DNA from: Streptomyces sp. NRRL S-31
GTDB taxonomy: Bacteria; Actinomycetota; Actinomycetes; Streptomycetales; Streptomycetaceae
Reading direction: 5' to 3'
Assembly: GCF_000718775.1 (NCBI RefSeq)
Contig: NZ_JOCB01000148.1
Span: 1 to 13,467 of the forward strand
DNA length: 13,467 bases
Below the pieces are notes generated by a model. That model worked only from the letters and a program-made list of their open reading frames with translations, made no database searches and was not told the origin of the DNA. Positions 6,147 through 11,413 of the stretch are shown here, piece by piece. Numbering within the stretch: position 1 is the stretch's first letter; the number at the start of each line of letters is the position of its first letter. Position numbers and translations under genes: made by a program.

Positions 6147-6695
6147 TCAGAACCGGAACGGGTTGGTGGTGGGGGCCTGCTGGGGGCGCGGACGCATCAG
6201 GTCGGCGTACTCGCGCTGGAAGGCCGCGTAGGTGGCCACCGCGTTCTTCGCCGCAGCCGTGGCGCCGTCGGCGGACCGCTTGAGCTTCCAGGCCACCTTC
6301 TTGGCCCGCATGCGGGTCTGGATCGCGTTCTCGCCCGGCAGCGGCAGGGACTGCCCCAGACGGGCCTCCAGGATCTTCGCGGCCATAGCCAGCTCGATGG
6401 CCGCCTGGATCATCACGGCCCGCAGACCGTTGCAGTAGTTCCGGACGTCGTCCGTCGTGTTGAAGCTCGGCTCACCGAGGATGAAGTGCGAGGACCGCCC
6501 ACCCTGCGGCGCCGAGCCACCACCACCCACGTTCTGCGTCCTGTTGCTGTTGAACGTGATGTTCACCGGCGGGACAAACGACTGGCCCATCGCACCGACG
6601 AACCCGCCGGCCGCCGCACCAGCCGCACCAGCCGCGGACTTGAACTTCTCGCCCTTGCTCGCCCCTTCCGGGGACGGAGTGTTCCTCGTGGCCAC
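6147..6695 (-). CDS. Transfer-operon protein in the TraA position
   Basis: A 182-residue protein. GTG 6695 has AGAGAGG seven bases upstream. It starts the transfer operon, and its stop lies 16 bases before the traB start, so the two are co-transcribed. The N-terminus is Gly/Ala-rich (AAGAAGAAAGGFVGAMG, about 21-37), followed by an Asn/Gly-rich stretch (48-66). The C-terminal two-thirds is helical with TTDDVRNYCNGLRAVMIQAAIELAMAAKILEARL and a basic segment MRAKKVAWKLKRSADGA. No known catalytic motif is visible. In pSN22 a small traA lies directly before traB and is needed for efficient transfer. Placement suggests the same role here; I cannot confirm homology from memory. Confidence 0.7.
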   Translation of the reverse strand: MATRNTPSPEGASKGEKFKSAAGAAGAAAGGFVGAMGQSFVPPVNITFNSNRTQNVGGGGSAPQGGRSSHFILGEPSFNTTDDVRNYCNGLRAVMIQAAIELAMAAKILEARLGQSLPLPGENAIQTRMRAKKVAWKLKRSADGATAAAKNAVATYAAFQREYADLMRPRPQQAPTTNPFRF

Positions 6696-6714
6696 GACAG
6701 CACCTCTCTCGCTG

Positions 6715-6828
6715 AAGGTATGACTCTGCCTTCCGGCTGGTACTTAACGTACCTTGCCGATGCCATGAAGGTACATGAAGCACGGATTCAGGGCAAGCAT
6801 GTACCTTGGGCGAACATTGATGTACCTT
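6715..6828. promoter_or_regulatory. Divergent tra/regulator operator region (GTACCTT boxes)
   Basis: Five boxes of one motif lie between the two divergent starts: AAGGTA at 6715, CGTACCTT at 6748-6755 (with GGTAC at 6739 forming GGTAC-TTAAC-GTACC), AAGGTACAT at 6768-6776, ATGTACCTT at 6799-6807 and ATGTACCTT at 6820-6828. The last two are 21 bp apart, two helical turns. The region is AT-richer than its surroundings. GntR-type Kor/TraR proteins repress tra and themselves from such repeats, so this is the probable operator of the adjacent regulator. Confidence 0.75.
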
Positions 6829-6865
6829 CGGAAGTGAATCGCGCCCCGACAAACGTGGAGGAGCT

Positions 6866-7606
6866 ATGCCATACAAGGCACAGGAAGGGAAGGGGTACGC
6901 CGACGTGGCAGCCCACTTCCGCACACTGATCAAGAGCGGAGAACTCTCCCCGGGCGACTCGCTGCCGTCGGTCCCCGAGATCCGCCAGCAGTTCGGCGTG
7001 GCAGCGAAGACCGTGAGCCGAGCCCTCGGCGTGCTGAAGAGCGAGGGGTTGGTCACCTCCCGCGGCGCCCTGGGCACGACCGTGGCAAGCTCCCCGATCG
7101 TCATCACGGGCGCGGACCGGCTGAAGCGGATGGAGACCAACGGACTCCGCTACGCCCCTGGTGAGACCTCGTCTGGTCACCGCGTGATGCGCCGCTCGGT
7201 CTACGACTCTGAGGTGTGCACTGCACTCGACCTTGAGCCCGGCGACGAAGCTGTCATCCGTATCCGCGTCTTTCGACAGGACGACAAGCCGACGTCGGTC
7301 GGCATCTCGGTGTATCCGCCTCACACCGTCTCGGCCGTCCCGGAGCTGGCGGAGGACATCCGCATGGTGGCCCAGTTCGACAAGCTCTACACCGAGCGCA
7401 CCGGCCACGAAGTGGTAAAGGGGCAGCGCACTGCCCAGTCACGGCAGGCGACCCCCGACGAGCTGGCTGCTCTCGAAATCGACGCCCCGTCGCACTCCGC
7501 CGTGGCTGTCCTCGTCACCTCCGTGACCTTCCACGACGAAGACCAAGCCCTGGGCTACTGGGAAGACATCTACGCCCCCGGAGCGCGGGTTCCCATTGGT
7601 GAATAG
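6866..7606 (+). CDS. GntR-family regulator (KorA/TraR/KorSA-like)
   Basis: A 246-residue protein. ATG 6866 is preceded by GGAGGAGCT, an excellent ribosome-binding site. Residues 9-70 form the GntR winged helix: YADVAAHFRTLIKSGELSPGDSLPSVPEIRQQFGVAAKTVSRALGVLKSEGLV. The remainder (about 90-240) is a UTRA-type ligand-binding domain of the HutC subfamily, with RYAPGETSSGH...YDSEVCTALDLEPGDEAVIRIRVF. Streptomyces conjugative plasmids encode such a protein divergent from tra; it represses tra and its own promoter, since unregulated tra is lethal (kil/kor). The repeated GTACCTT boxes in the shared promoter region are the likely targets. Any ligand is unknown. Confidence 0.92.
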   Translation: MPYKAQEGKGYADVAAHFRTLIKSGELSPGDSLPSVPEIRQQFGVAAKTVSRALGVLKSEGLVTSRGALGTTVASSPIVITGADRLKRMETNGLRYAPGETSSGHRVMRRSVYDSEVCTALDLEPGDEAVIRIRVFRQDDKPTSVGISVYPPHTVSAVPELAEDIRMVAQFDKLYTERTGHEVVKGQRTAQSRQATPDELAALEIDAPSHSAVAVLVTSVTFHDEDQALGYWEDIYAPGARVPIGE

Positions 7607-7631
7607 CTCCACCGCCCCCACCAACTGCCCC

Positions 7632-7665
7632 GCCGGGGCGCCGACCGAAGCGCCGGCGCCCCGGC
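7632..7665 (+). terminator. Strong hairpin between the regulator and the 35-residue ORF
   Basis: Perfect 12-bp arms GCCGGGGCGCCG (7632-7643) and CGGCGCCCCGGC (7654-7665) with a 10-base loop. There is no T-run, and an AAGGAG ribosome-binding site follows within ten bases. It may attenuate transcription or protect the regulator mRNA rather than terminate fully. Confidence 0.5.
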
Positions 7666-7682
7666 CTCACCCAAGGAGCACG

Positions 7683-7790
7683 ATGTTCTACGACGACAAG
7701 GTCACGGTGCCGAAGCTGGTCATCCGGTACGCCGTCGGCAGCCAGGAGCGCGAAGTGGTCGTGGCTGCCAACGGAGAGCGGGTCGTCTGA
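7683..7790 (+). CDS. 35-residue hypothetical protein
   Basis: ATG 7683 follows AAGGAG at four to five bases, and the stop TGA overlaps the next ATG as ATGA. The product, MFYDDKVTVPKLVIRYAVGS followed by QEREVVVAANGERVV, looks like a small beta-strand protein. A longer in-frame GTG start at 7596 exists, but it would read a Pro/Ala-rich stretch through the strong hairpin and lacks a good ribosome-binding site. No family is known to me. Coupling to the 110-residue gene suggests the two act together. Confidence 0.6.
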   Translation: MFYDDKVTVPKLVIRYAVGSQEREVVVAANGERVV

Positions 7791-8122
7791 TGACCGAGAT
7801 CACCACCACCGACCTGCGCCGCTGGCAGTACGCCGCGATCAACGTCCTCACCCAGATCACCGGCGACGCCCCCCCGGACCTCTCCCCGATCACCTGGCGG
7901 GTCGCCACCACCGCCCAGCTCCAGGGCGAGCCCGGCAGCGGCACCCGTACCGAGCGGCTGGCCAGCCTCCGGGCGTGGGCCGACCACCTGGGGATCACCC
8001 TCAAGGACCGGCCCGGCACCGACGGCCTGGTGAGCTACCACGGCACCACCGAGCGGACCGCCAAGAACGGCAAGAGCGTCACGATCTCGCTCCACCTGCG
8101 GGACTGGCCCGACAACGCCTAA
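7790..8122 (+). CDS. Hypothetical 110-residue protein
   Basis: It starts at ATG 7790, overlapping the previous stop as ATGA, and ends at TAA 8120-8122, just before a strong terminator. It has strong G/C at third codon positions. The sequence is soluble, with an alpha-helical N-terminus (TTTDLRRWQYAAINVLTQITGD) and a C-terminal part reading WADHLGITLKDRPGTDGLVSYHG...GKSVTISLHLRDW that looks like alternating strands. I recognise no domain. It shares a transcript with the GntR regulator, so it may belong to transfer control. Confidence 0.7.
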   Translation: MTEITTTDLRRWQYAAINVLTQITGDAPPDLSPITWRVATTAQLQGEPGSGTRTERLASLRAWADHLGITLKDRPGTDGLVSYHGTTERTAKNGKSVTISLHLRDWPDNA

Positions 8123-8131
8123 CCACACGTC

Positions 8132-8161
8132 AAAGCCCCGCTGGCACCCCGGCGGGGCTTT
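8132..8161 (+). terminator. Rho-independent-like terminator of the regulator operon
   Basis: The arms AAAGCCCCGCTGG (8132-8144) and CCGGCGGGGCTTT (8149-8161) pair with one G.T mismatch, with a four-base loop CACC, then TCT. It lies ten bases after the TAA of the 110-residue gene. Confidence 0.9.
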
Positions 8162-8467
8162 CTGCTGCCCGAGGAGCCTCTGGGTGCGGCATCCCTGAGC
8201 GGTTTACATGGCGGGTGCTCTGCCGACTGCCCCTCTCGCCGTTGTGCGCGTTGAACAGGCTGGCGGGGAGAGGGAGGGGGCTCGTGGCGCTGTACGGCCG
8301 TCTGCCGGACCGGAGTCGGGGCCCGGCGCCGTACCGCCGCCGTCGCAGAGCTGAGCCGCGTGAGCGGACCACACGGCCCGTCTGGGGCTGATGGGGAGCT
8401 GGCTGCTGCCGCGATGTGGCCGGCCGCCGTGGTGCAGTCGCGAGGACGCGACTGCGGTGACCGCCCG
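8162..8467. other. Gene-free stretch with a perfect hairpin at its end
   Basis: About 300 bases with no convincing ORF: third-position bias is absent in all frames I looked at. The only clear structure is the perfect inverted repeat GCAGTCGCG (8434-8442), AGGA, CGCGACTGC (8447-8455), 12 bases downstream of the stop of the minus-strand zinc-ribbon gene. It has no T-run. It may end that gene or be part of a single-strand origin. Confidence 0.5.
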
Positions 8468-8809
8468 TCAGGGCTGAGCGTCCGGCTCCCCCTGGTCGTC
8501 CAGCGTCGCCCACAGCGCTACCGGCGACCCCACCACCCGACGGCTCTGACCAGCCGGTTTCGTTTCGACAACTGACGAAATGGGGCCGCTCGGGGTTACG
8601 TCAGTTGACGAAAGTCGACGCTCATCTGCCCTGCCAGCCGAATAGGCGCGGAGCCTCATCTCCTGGTCTCGCCGGGCGCGGTACGCGTACTCCCGGTGGG
8701 TCCGCGAGCAGTACGCGCGGCGCCGGCCGACGCCGGACTGCTGGACCGGGCCGCCGCACCAGGCGCACAGCGGGTCTCCGGAGTCGTCTCGGGGTGTCTC
8801 GGTGGTCAT
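8468..8809 (-). CDS. Small zinc-ribbon protein (CxxC...YCSxxH)
   Basis: A 113-residue protein starting at ATG 8809. Residues 15-46 read CAWCGGPVQQSGVGRRRAYC, then SRTHREYAYRAR. This is the actinobacterial CxxC-x15-C-x3-C/H module followed by an AYRAR helix; the last ligand is His38 rather than Cys. The C-terminal 60 residues are of low complexity and Ser/Pro-rich, and the DNA there holds an inverted repeat (8569-8607), so the coding end is less certain than the start. There is no ribosome-binding site. A TACGGT -10-like hexamer ends eight bases before ATG, suggesting a leaderless mRNA. It is divergent from the ORF at 8908 and may be a DNA-binding regulator, which is inference. Confidence 0.6.
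   Translation of the reverse strand: MTTETPRDDSGDPLCAWCGGPVQQSGVGRRRAYCSRTHREYAYRARRDQEMRLRAYSAGRADERRLSSTDVTPSGPISSVVETKPAGQSRRVVGSPVALWATLDDQGEPDAQP
8569..8607. repeat. Inverted repeat CAACTGACG / CGTCAGTTG
   Basis: Perfect 9-bp arms at 8569-8577 and 8599-8607, 21 bases apart, each next to a GAAA or TTTCG box. The half-site AACTGA/TCAGTT is also the half-site of the palindromic repeats at 10.2, 10.7 and 11.4 kb. It lies inside the 3' part of the small zinc-ribbon ORF. Confidence 0.5.
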
Positions 8810-8875
8810 GACGCCCGACCGTAGCGGGCCAGGTCATGACGGCCGGCGAGGCGGGTCCTCTGGCGAGGCGGGTCC
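8805..8875. promoter_or_regulatory. Divergent control region: two GTCATGAC palindromes and a 14-bp direct repeat
   Basis: The 8-bp palindrome GTCATGAC occurs at 8805-8812 (covering the minus-strand ATG) and 8833-8840, 28 bp apart. It is followed by two copies of GGCGAGGCGGGTCC at 8845-8858 and 8862-8875 (period 17). A -10-like TACGGT (minus, 8823-8818) and TACGAT (plus, 8895-8900) face outward. All are between the divergent ORFs 8809 and 8908, so this is probably a shared operator. Confidence 0.5.
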
Positions 8876-8907
8876 GGCGCTGTCGGCCCGCTCGTACGAT
8901 GCCCCTC

Positions 8908-9111
8908 GTGACATCTCGCCGCGCTCTCGGCACCGGCCCTGACGACCGCATCCGTGCCGTCGAGGCCGATCTCCTCACGACCCTGCCGGGTATCCGGCTG
9001 CCCGACCTGGCCGACCTCCGGGCCCGCGGAGTCCTCGATGCGCACCCGCACGCGGTCGAGGACGACGACCAGGCCGGGGGGTCCCGGCGGCACCTGGCAC
9101 CGCCCGCCTGA
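8908..9111 (+). CDS. 67-residue RRxLGTGP protein, probably leaderless
   Basis: Read from GTG 8908. A TACGAT -10 box ends seven bases before it, the usual geometry of a leaderless Streptomyces transcript. An in-frame ATG at 8836 would lack a promoter, have no ribosome-binding site and include the direct repeats. The product starts with TSRRALGTGPDD, has a helical, Leu/Asp-rich middle (RIRAVEADLLTTLPGIRLPDLADLRARG) and an acidic stretch VEDDD. The RRxLGTGP start recurs in the ORF at 10021. No family function is known to me. Third-position G/C is high. Confidence 0.5.
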   Translation: MTSRRALGTGPDDRIRAVEADLLTTLPGIRLPDLADLRARGVLDAHPHAVEDDDQAGGSRRHLAPPA

Positions 9112-9296
9112 GCTGTTACAAGTTTCTCTACTGGTTCAAGACCCGGACCGGCTCCGCCGGTCGGCGCGGCCCGGACCGGCGTCCGGGCCGCTCCTGTCTC
9201 CGCCGCGCTGCCCGGCCGCCGTCCTCGGCCCGCGCCGAGCAGCTGCACGACGACGAGCACCAGGAGCACGCCGGCGCGGCGAGCGATCCTGAAGGC
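9112..9296 (+). other. Intergenic stretch with a rep-like fragment
   Basis: 185 bases without a start codon for a credible ORF. At 9248-9275 the DNA reads in frame as DDEHQEHAG and shares the 15-mer ACCAGGAGCACGCCG (9259-9273) with 10133-10147. It resembles the DIEDQEH segment of rep. It joins in frame to the next ORF but has no start codon, so it looks like a degraded fragment. Confidence 0.3.
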
Positions 9297-9623
9297 GTGG
9301 CCCGTATCCGGTTCTGCGCCTCCTGCGGCGCCCGGTTGCCGAGAAGCGCGTCGACCAAGCGCCTGTACTGCGACGACGTGTGCCGGGCGCAGGCGTACCG
9401 AGCCCGGCAGGCATCCGAGCGGATCATGACGCTCGCGATGATGCTGGCCGACGCCGAGTGGACCGGCGACACCGGCATGATCAGGCTGCTGACCTGCCCG
9501 GAGTGCGGCCAGATCACGTTCGCCGGCGGCGACCGCCGCCAGGACGCGGTGTACTGCTCCGGACGCTGCCGGTCCAGAGCGTGGCGCCGACGCGCGGCCC
9601 GGCGGGCGAAGCGAGAAGCGTGA
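9297..9623 (+). CDS. Double zinc-ribbon protein
   Basis: A 108-residue protein with two copies of one module. The first is CASCGARLPRSASTKRLYC, then DDVCRAQAYRAR (Cys 7, 10, 25, 29). The second is CPECGQITFAGGDRRQDAVYC, then SGRC followed by RSRAWRRR (Cys 67, 70, 87, 91). Each CxxC...YCxxxC pair is followed by a basic helix. The helix between the modules (MTLAMMLADAEWTGDTGMIRLL) may dimerise. The start GTG 9297 has GAAGG only one base away, so initiation is uncertain; ATG 9427 would cut the first module. The Rep N-terminus carries the same module. A role in DNA or RNA binding is likely but unproven. Confidence 0.65.
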   Translation: MARIRFCASCGARLPRSASTKRLYCDDVCRAQAYRARQASERIMTLAMMLADAEWTGDTGMIRLLTCPECGQITFAGGDRRQDAVYCSGRCRSRAWRRRAARRAKREA

Positions 9624-9638
9624 CGTACAGCCGTCACG
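9619..9638 (+). terminator. Hairpin at the stop of the double zinc-ribbon gene
   Basis: Perfect 7-bp arms CGTGACG and CGTCACG with a six-base loop, including the TGA stop codon. There is no T-run, so it is a weak terminator or an operator. Confidence 0.35.
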
Positions 9639-10020
9639 AAACGGCGTTCTACTGGCTGGTATGACGGCTCGACGTCACGCTCCCGGCCACCGTCCCCCCT
9701 CGAGCGGCTGCTCGAGCCCTCCCCCTGTCTCCGCCGGGAAGTTCTGGCCCCACCCCCCGGGGGTCCGAGTCGCTGTGTCGGGTGTGTCAGCCCACGTCGG
9801 TCCACCGACACAGTCGTGTCCGGCCGGACGCGATGCCACATCACCACGGCGACCGCCAGACACGTCGACCACCACCAGGACCACGACGCCGACACGCCCC
9901 GACACAGCAGCGACACGACCGCGACCGCTGATCCCCCACACCTATGCATCACGGCCCGACGGCCCCCCAACGCGTGCACGCGTGCTCGTGCACACGCGTG
10001 CACGCGGGAGACTCCCGGGC
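9624..10020. other. 397-bp gene-free, palindrome-rich region
   Basis: An ORF opened by ATG 9661 runs in frame into the ORF at 10021, but its codons have weak third-position bias and give a Pro/Thr/Arg-rich product, so I treat it as non-coding. Structures seen: CTCGAGC-GGCT-GCTCGAG (9699-9716); a cluster of CGACAC/GTGTCG units at 9770-9920, including GACAC-AGTC-GTGTC around 9810; and two CGCGTGCACGCG palindromes at its end. Such inverted-repeat-rich non-coding DNA is what a single-strand origin or centromere-like site looks like, but no known motif is recognisable. Confidence 0.4.
9971..10006. promoter_or_regulatory. Twin CGCGTGCACGCG palindromes
   Basis: Two identical 12-bp perfect palindromes at 9971-9982 and 9995-10006, 24 bp centre to centre, with TGCTCGTGCACA between them. 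They lie 14 bases upstream of the ATG at 10021, with GGGAG between. A dimeric regulator binding site controlling the following ORF is the simplest reading. Confidence 0.5.
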
Positions 10021-10230
10021 ATGACCACGCGACGCACGCTCGGCACCGGTCCGAGCATCACGACCAGGACCACGGCCACGGACTCGGCCCCGCGGCTGCT
10101 GCCCGTCGAGCGGGCCGCCGCCGACATCGAGGACCAGGAGCACGCCGACCCCCGCGCGCGAAGCGCCGGCGGACCGGTCCCCGGCCGCCGGAAGCTGGGC
10201 GACCGGGGGCAGCGAGTTGTGGGCGACTGA
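10021..10230 (+). CDS. 69-residue RRxLGTGP protein with a rep-derived tail
   Basis: ATG 10021 has GGGAG ten bases upstream. Third codon positions are almost all G/C from here on, unlike the same frame before 10021. The protein begins MTTRRTLGTGPS, closely matching the start of the ORF at 8908. It is then Thr-rich, and residues 34-41 read ADIEDQEH, encoded by a 23-bp stretch (10122-10144) identical to the rep sequence for DIEDQEH. The tail GRRKLGDRG also resembles rep's RRRKLVAV. Its TGA lies in the palindrome that also holds the stop of the convergent gene. Function unknown; it may be a recombination product. Confidence 0.4.
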   Translation: MTTRRTLGTGPSITTRTTATDSAPRLLPVERAAADIEDQEHADPRARSAGGPVPGRRKLGDRGQRVVGD

Positions 10231-10240
10231 TATCAGTTCG
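10212..10240. repeat. Palindromic boundary repeat, copy 1
   Basis: Begins GCGAGTTGTGGGCG and ends ACTGATATCAGTTCG. The plus-strand stop TGA (10228-10230) and the minus-strand stop TCA (10233-10235) are both inside the palindrome, so two convergent genes end in one element. Confidence 0.7.
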
Positions 10241-10619
10241 GCGCCTGGGTGGTGCATCCGGCGGCGGTCAGCGCCTCGGTGATGGTGGCCCGCTCAGTGT
10301 CGGTCAGGGGGCGGGTGTTGTCCCATTCGTTGTGGGGGTCGTAGCCGTACAGCACGATGGGGCCGCGGGTCGGGGGTGCGTCCTCGGGGGTCATGCGGGC
10401 GACCAGGGCGAGCACGGTGGTGGCGTAGGGGTTGGGCGGGTACTCCTCGGGGAGGATCAGCGCGCAGTCGGACATCGCGACCCGCAGGCGTGAGCCGGGG
10501 GTGAGGGAGGTCCGGCCGACGCCGTGGGGCCCCAGTGCGTGCTCTGCGGCCATCAGCCGGTCGCCCCACTCGGCGCGGCCGTCGGGGTGGATCAGGACGT
10601 AGACGGGTGCGGTGGTCAT
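10233..10619 (-). CDS. Hypothetical protein, possibly DUF3846-like
   Basis: A 128-residue soluble protein starting at ATG 10619. A GAGAGG ribosome-binding site is somewhat distant, about 12-15 bases upstream. The order YVLIHPDGRAEWGD (7-20), ALILPEEYPPNPYATTVLA (53-71), RGPIVLYGYD (84-93) and PLTDTERATITEAL (103-116) recalls the DUF3846 pattern of a short N-terminal strand, an 'N.xAT' segment, a 'xGPxxlxG' strand and a C-terminal helix. The match is from memory and weak. Clear third-position G/C supports coding. A copy of the boundary repeat lies 58 bases upstream of the start and another contains its stop codon. It may be co-regulated with the 170-residue gene. Confidence 0.6.
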   Translation of the reverse strand: MTTAPVYVLIHPDGRAEWGDRLMAAEHALGPHGVGRTSLTPGSRLRVAMSDCALILPEEYPPNPYATTVLALVARMTPEDAPPTRGPIVLYGYDPHNEWDNTRPLTDTERATITEALTAAGCTTQAPN

Positions 10620-10676
10620 GTGCGGATGCCGCCTCTCGGGCTGGGGTTCTGGGGTGAGTAACGACCGACAGCGACA

Positions 10677-10705
10677 GCGAGTTAGTGCGAACTGATATCA
10701 GTTCG
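10677..10705. repeat. Palindromic boundary repeat, copy 2
   Basis: Reads GCGAGTTAGTGCG followed by the perfect 14-bp palindrome AACTGATATCAGTT (10690-10703) and CG. Its near edge is 58 bases from the ATG of the 128-residue gene, the same distance as copy 3 from its gene. It probably holds an operator or promoter element read on the minus strand. Confidence 0.7.
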
Positions 10706-10750
10706 CCCCCGGCCGTCGGTCTCGCGCGCCGATCCGGGCCGGCGGCCGGA

Positions 10751-10781
10751 CACCGCCACCCTTGACGCTGGGGTGGCGGTG
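10751..10781 (-). terminator. Terminator-like hairpin after the 170-residue gene
   Basis: Perfect 11-bp arms CACCGCCACCC (10751-10761) and GGGTGGCGGTG (10771-10781) with a nine-base loop, 34 bases downstream of the minus-strand stop at 10815. There is no T-run, as is common in Streptomyces. Confidence 0.6.
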
Positions 10782-10814
10782 CCGTGGCGGTGATCGGGCG
10801 GTGCCGGGTGGCGG

Positions 10815-11327
10815 TCAGTCGCCCAGTCCCCGGGCCCACCAGGACTCGCCGGCACCGTGGACCGCGATGTCCTCAAGGGTGGTGACGCGGCGGGCGATGG
10901 CCTCCTCGTCGCCGGTCGCGATGGCGGTCCAGAGCAGCCCCACGGCCGTGCCGCCGCCGCCGTAGACGACGATGTCGGCGCTGTCGTCGTCGGGCACCAG
11001 CGACCAGTCCGGGAGCGTGGCCAGCCGCAGGCTCCGCAGGCGCAGGTGTGGGGCCATCCCCGGCCGGTCGGCGAGCGCGGCCCGAACCTCGCCCACCGTG
11101 CACGCGCGGGCCGAGTTGCCCACGGCGCGCATCAGGTCGATGGCGGCCGAGCCGCTGTTCGGTCGGCCGTCCTGGCGGACTCGGTAGGTCTCGCTGCTCT
11201 GTCGGGCAAGGGCCTGCCCCAGCTCGACCAGGCGCTGGGCGTGGCCGCGCTCGCCGGCGACGACAGCTCGGGTTACGCGGACGGTCTCTCGTACGAGGTC
11301 AACTCCGGTCGGGAACGGGTTCGTCAT
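10815..11327 (-). CDS. Hypothetical 170-residue protein
   Basis: ATG 11327 follows a strong GGAGGAACTG ribosome-binding site. It is soluble, with a helical N-terminus (VDLVRETVRVTRAVVAGERGHAQRLVELGQALARQ), a middle with SAAIDLMRAVGNSARACTVGEVRAALADRP, and a Gly-rich turn VVYGGGGTAVGLLWTAI at about 123-140. I recognise no family. It lies directly downstream of rep on the same strand, 79 bases beyond the rep stop, with its own repeat-marked promoter region between them. It could share in replication or maintenance. Coding is supported by length, the ribosome-binding site and third-position G/C. Confidence 0.65.
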   Translation of the reverse strand: MTNPFPTGVDLVRETVRVTRAVVAGERGHAQRLVELGQALARQSSETYRVRQDGRPNSGSAAIDLMRAVGNSARACTVGEVRAALADRPGMAPHLRLRSLRLATLPDWSLVPDDDSADIVVYGGGGTAVGLLWTAIATGDEEAIARRVTTLEDIAVHGAGESWWARGLGD

Positions 11328-11384
11328 CAGTTCCTCCGTCTCATGGCGCTTCGTCTGGTAGTACCGGGCGCGGTCAAAACTGGA

Positions 11385-11413
11385 GCGAGTTAGTGCGAAC
11401 TGGGGTCAGTTAC
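11385..11413. repeat. Palindromic boundary repeat, copy 3
   Basis: Reads GCGAGTTAGTGCG, AACTGGGGTCAGTT (11398-11411), AC. The first 18 bases are identical to copy 2, and the palindrome centre is changed from ATA to GGG. The rep stop codon TCA (11406-11408) lies in its right arm. Its near edge is 58 bases from the ATG of the 170-residue gene. Confidence 0.7.

Noticed and set aside
4076..6283. 735-codon open frame on the plus strand opposite traB
   Set aside because: It is the antisense of traB, which has Walker motifs and a good ribosome-binding site; long open antisense frames are normal in very GC-rich genes.
9128..10003. 291-codon minus-strand frame with hydrophobic N-terminus
   Set aside because: It is antisense to the double zinc-ribbon gene and crosses a palindrome-rich region; composition is typical of a shadow frame.
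9661..10020. Upstream start (ATG 9661) for the ORF at 10021
   Set aside because: Third codon positions lose their G/C bias before 10021 and the product is low-complexity Pro/Thr/Arg; the twin palindromes would also be coding.
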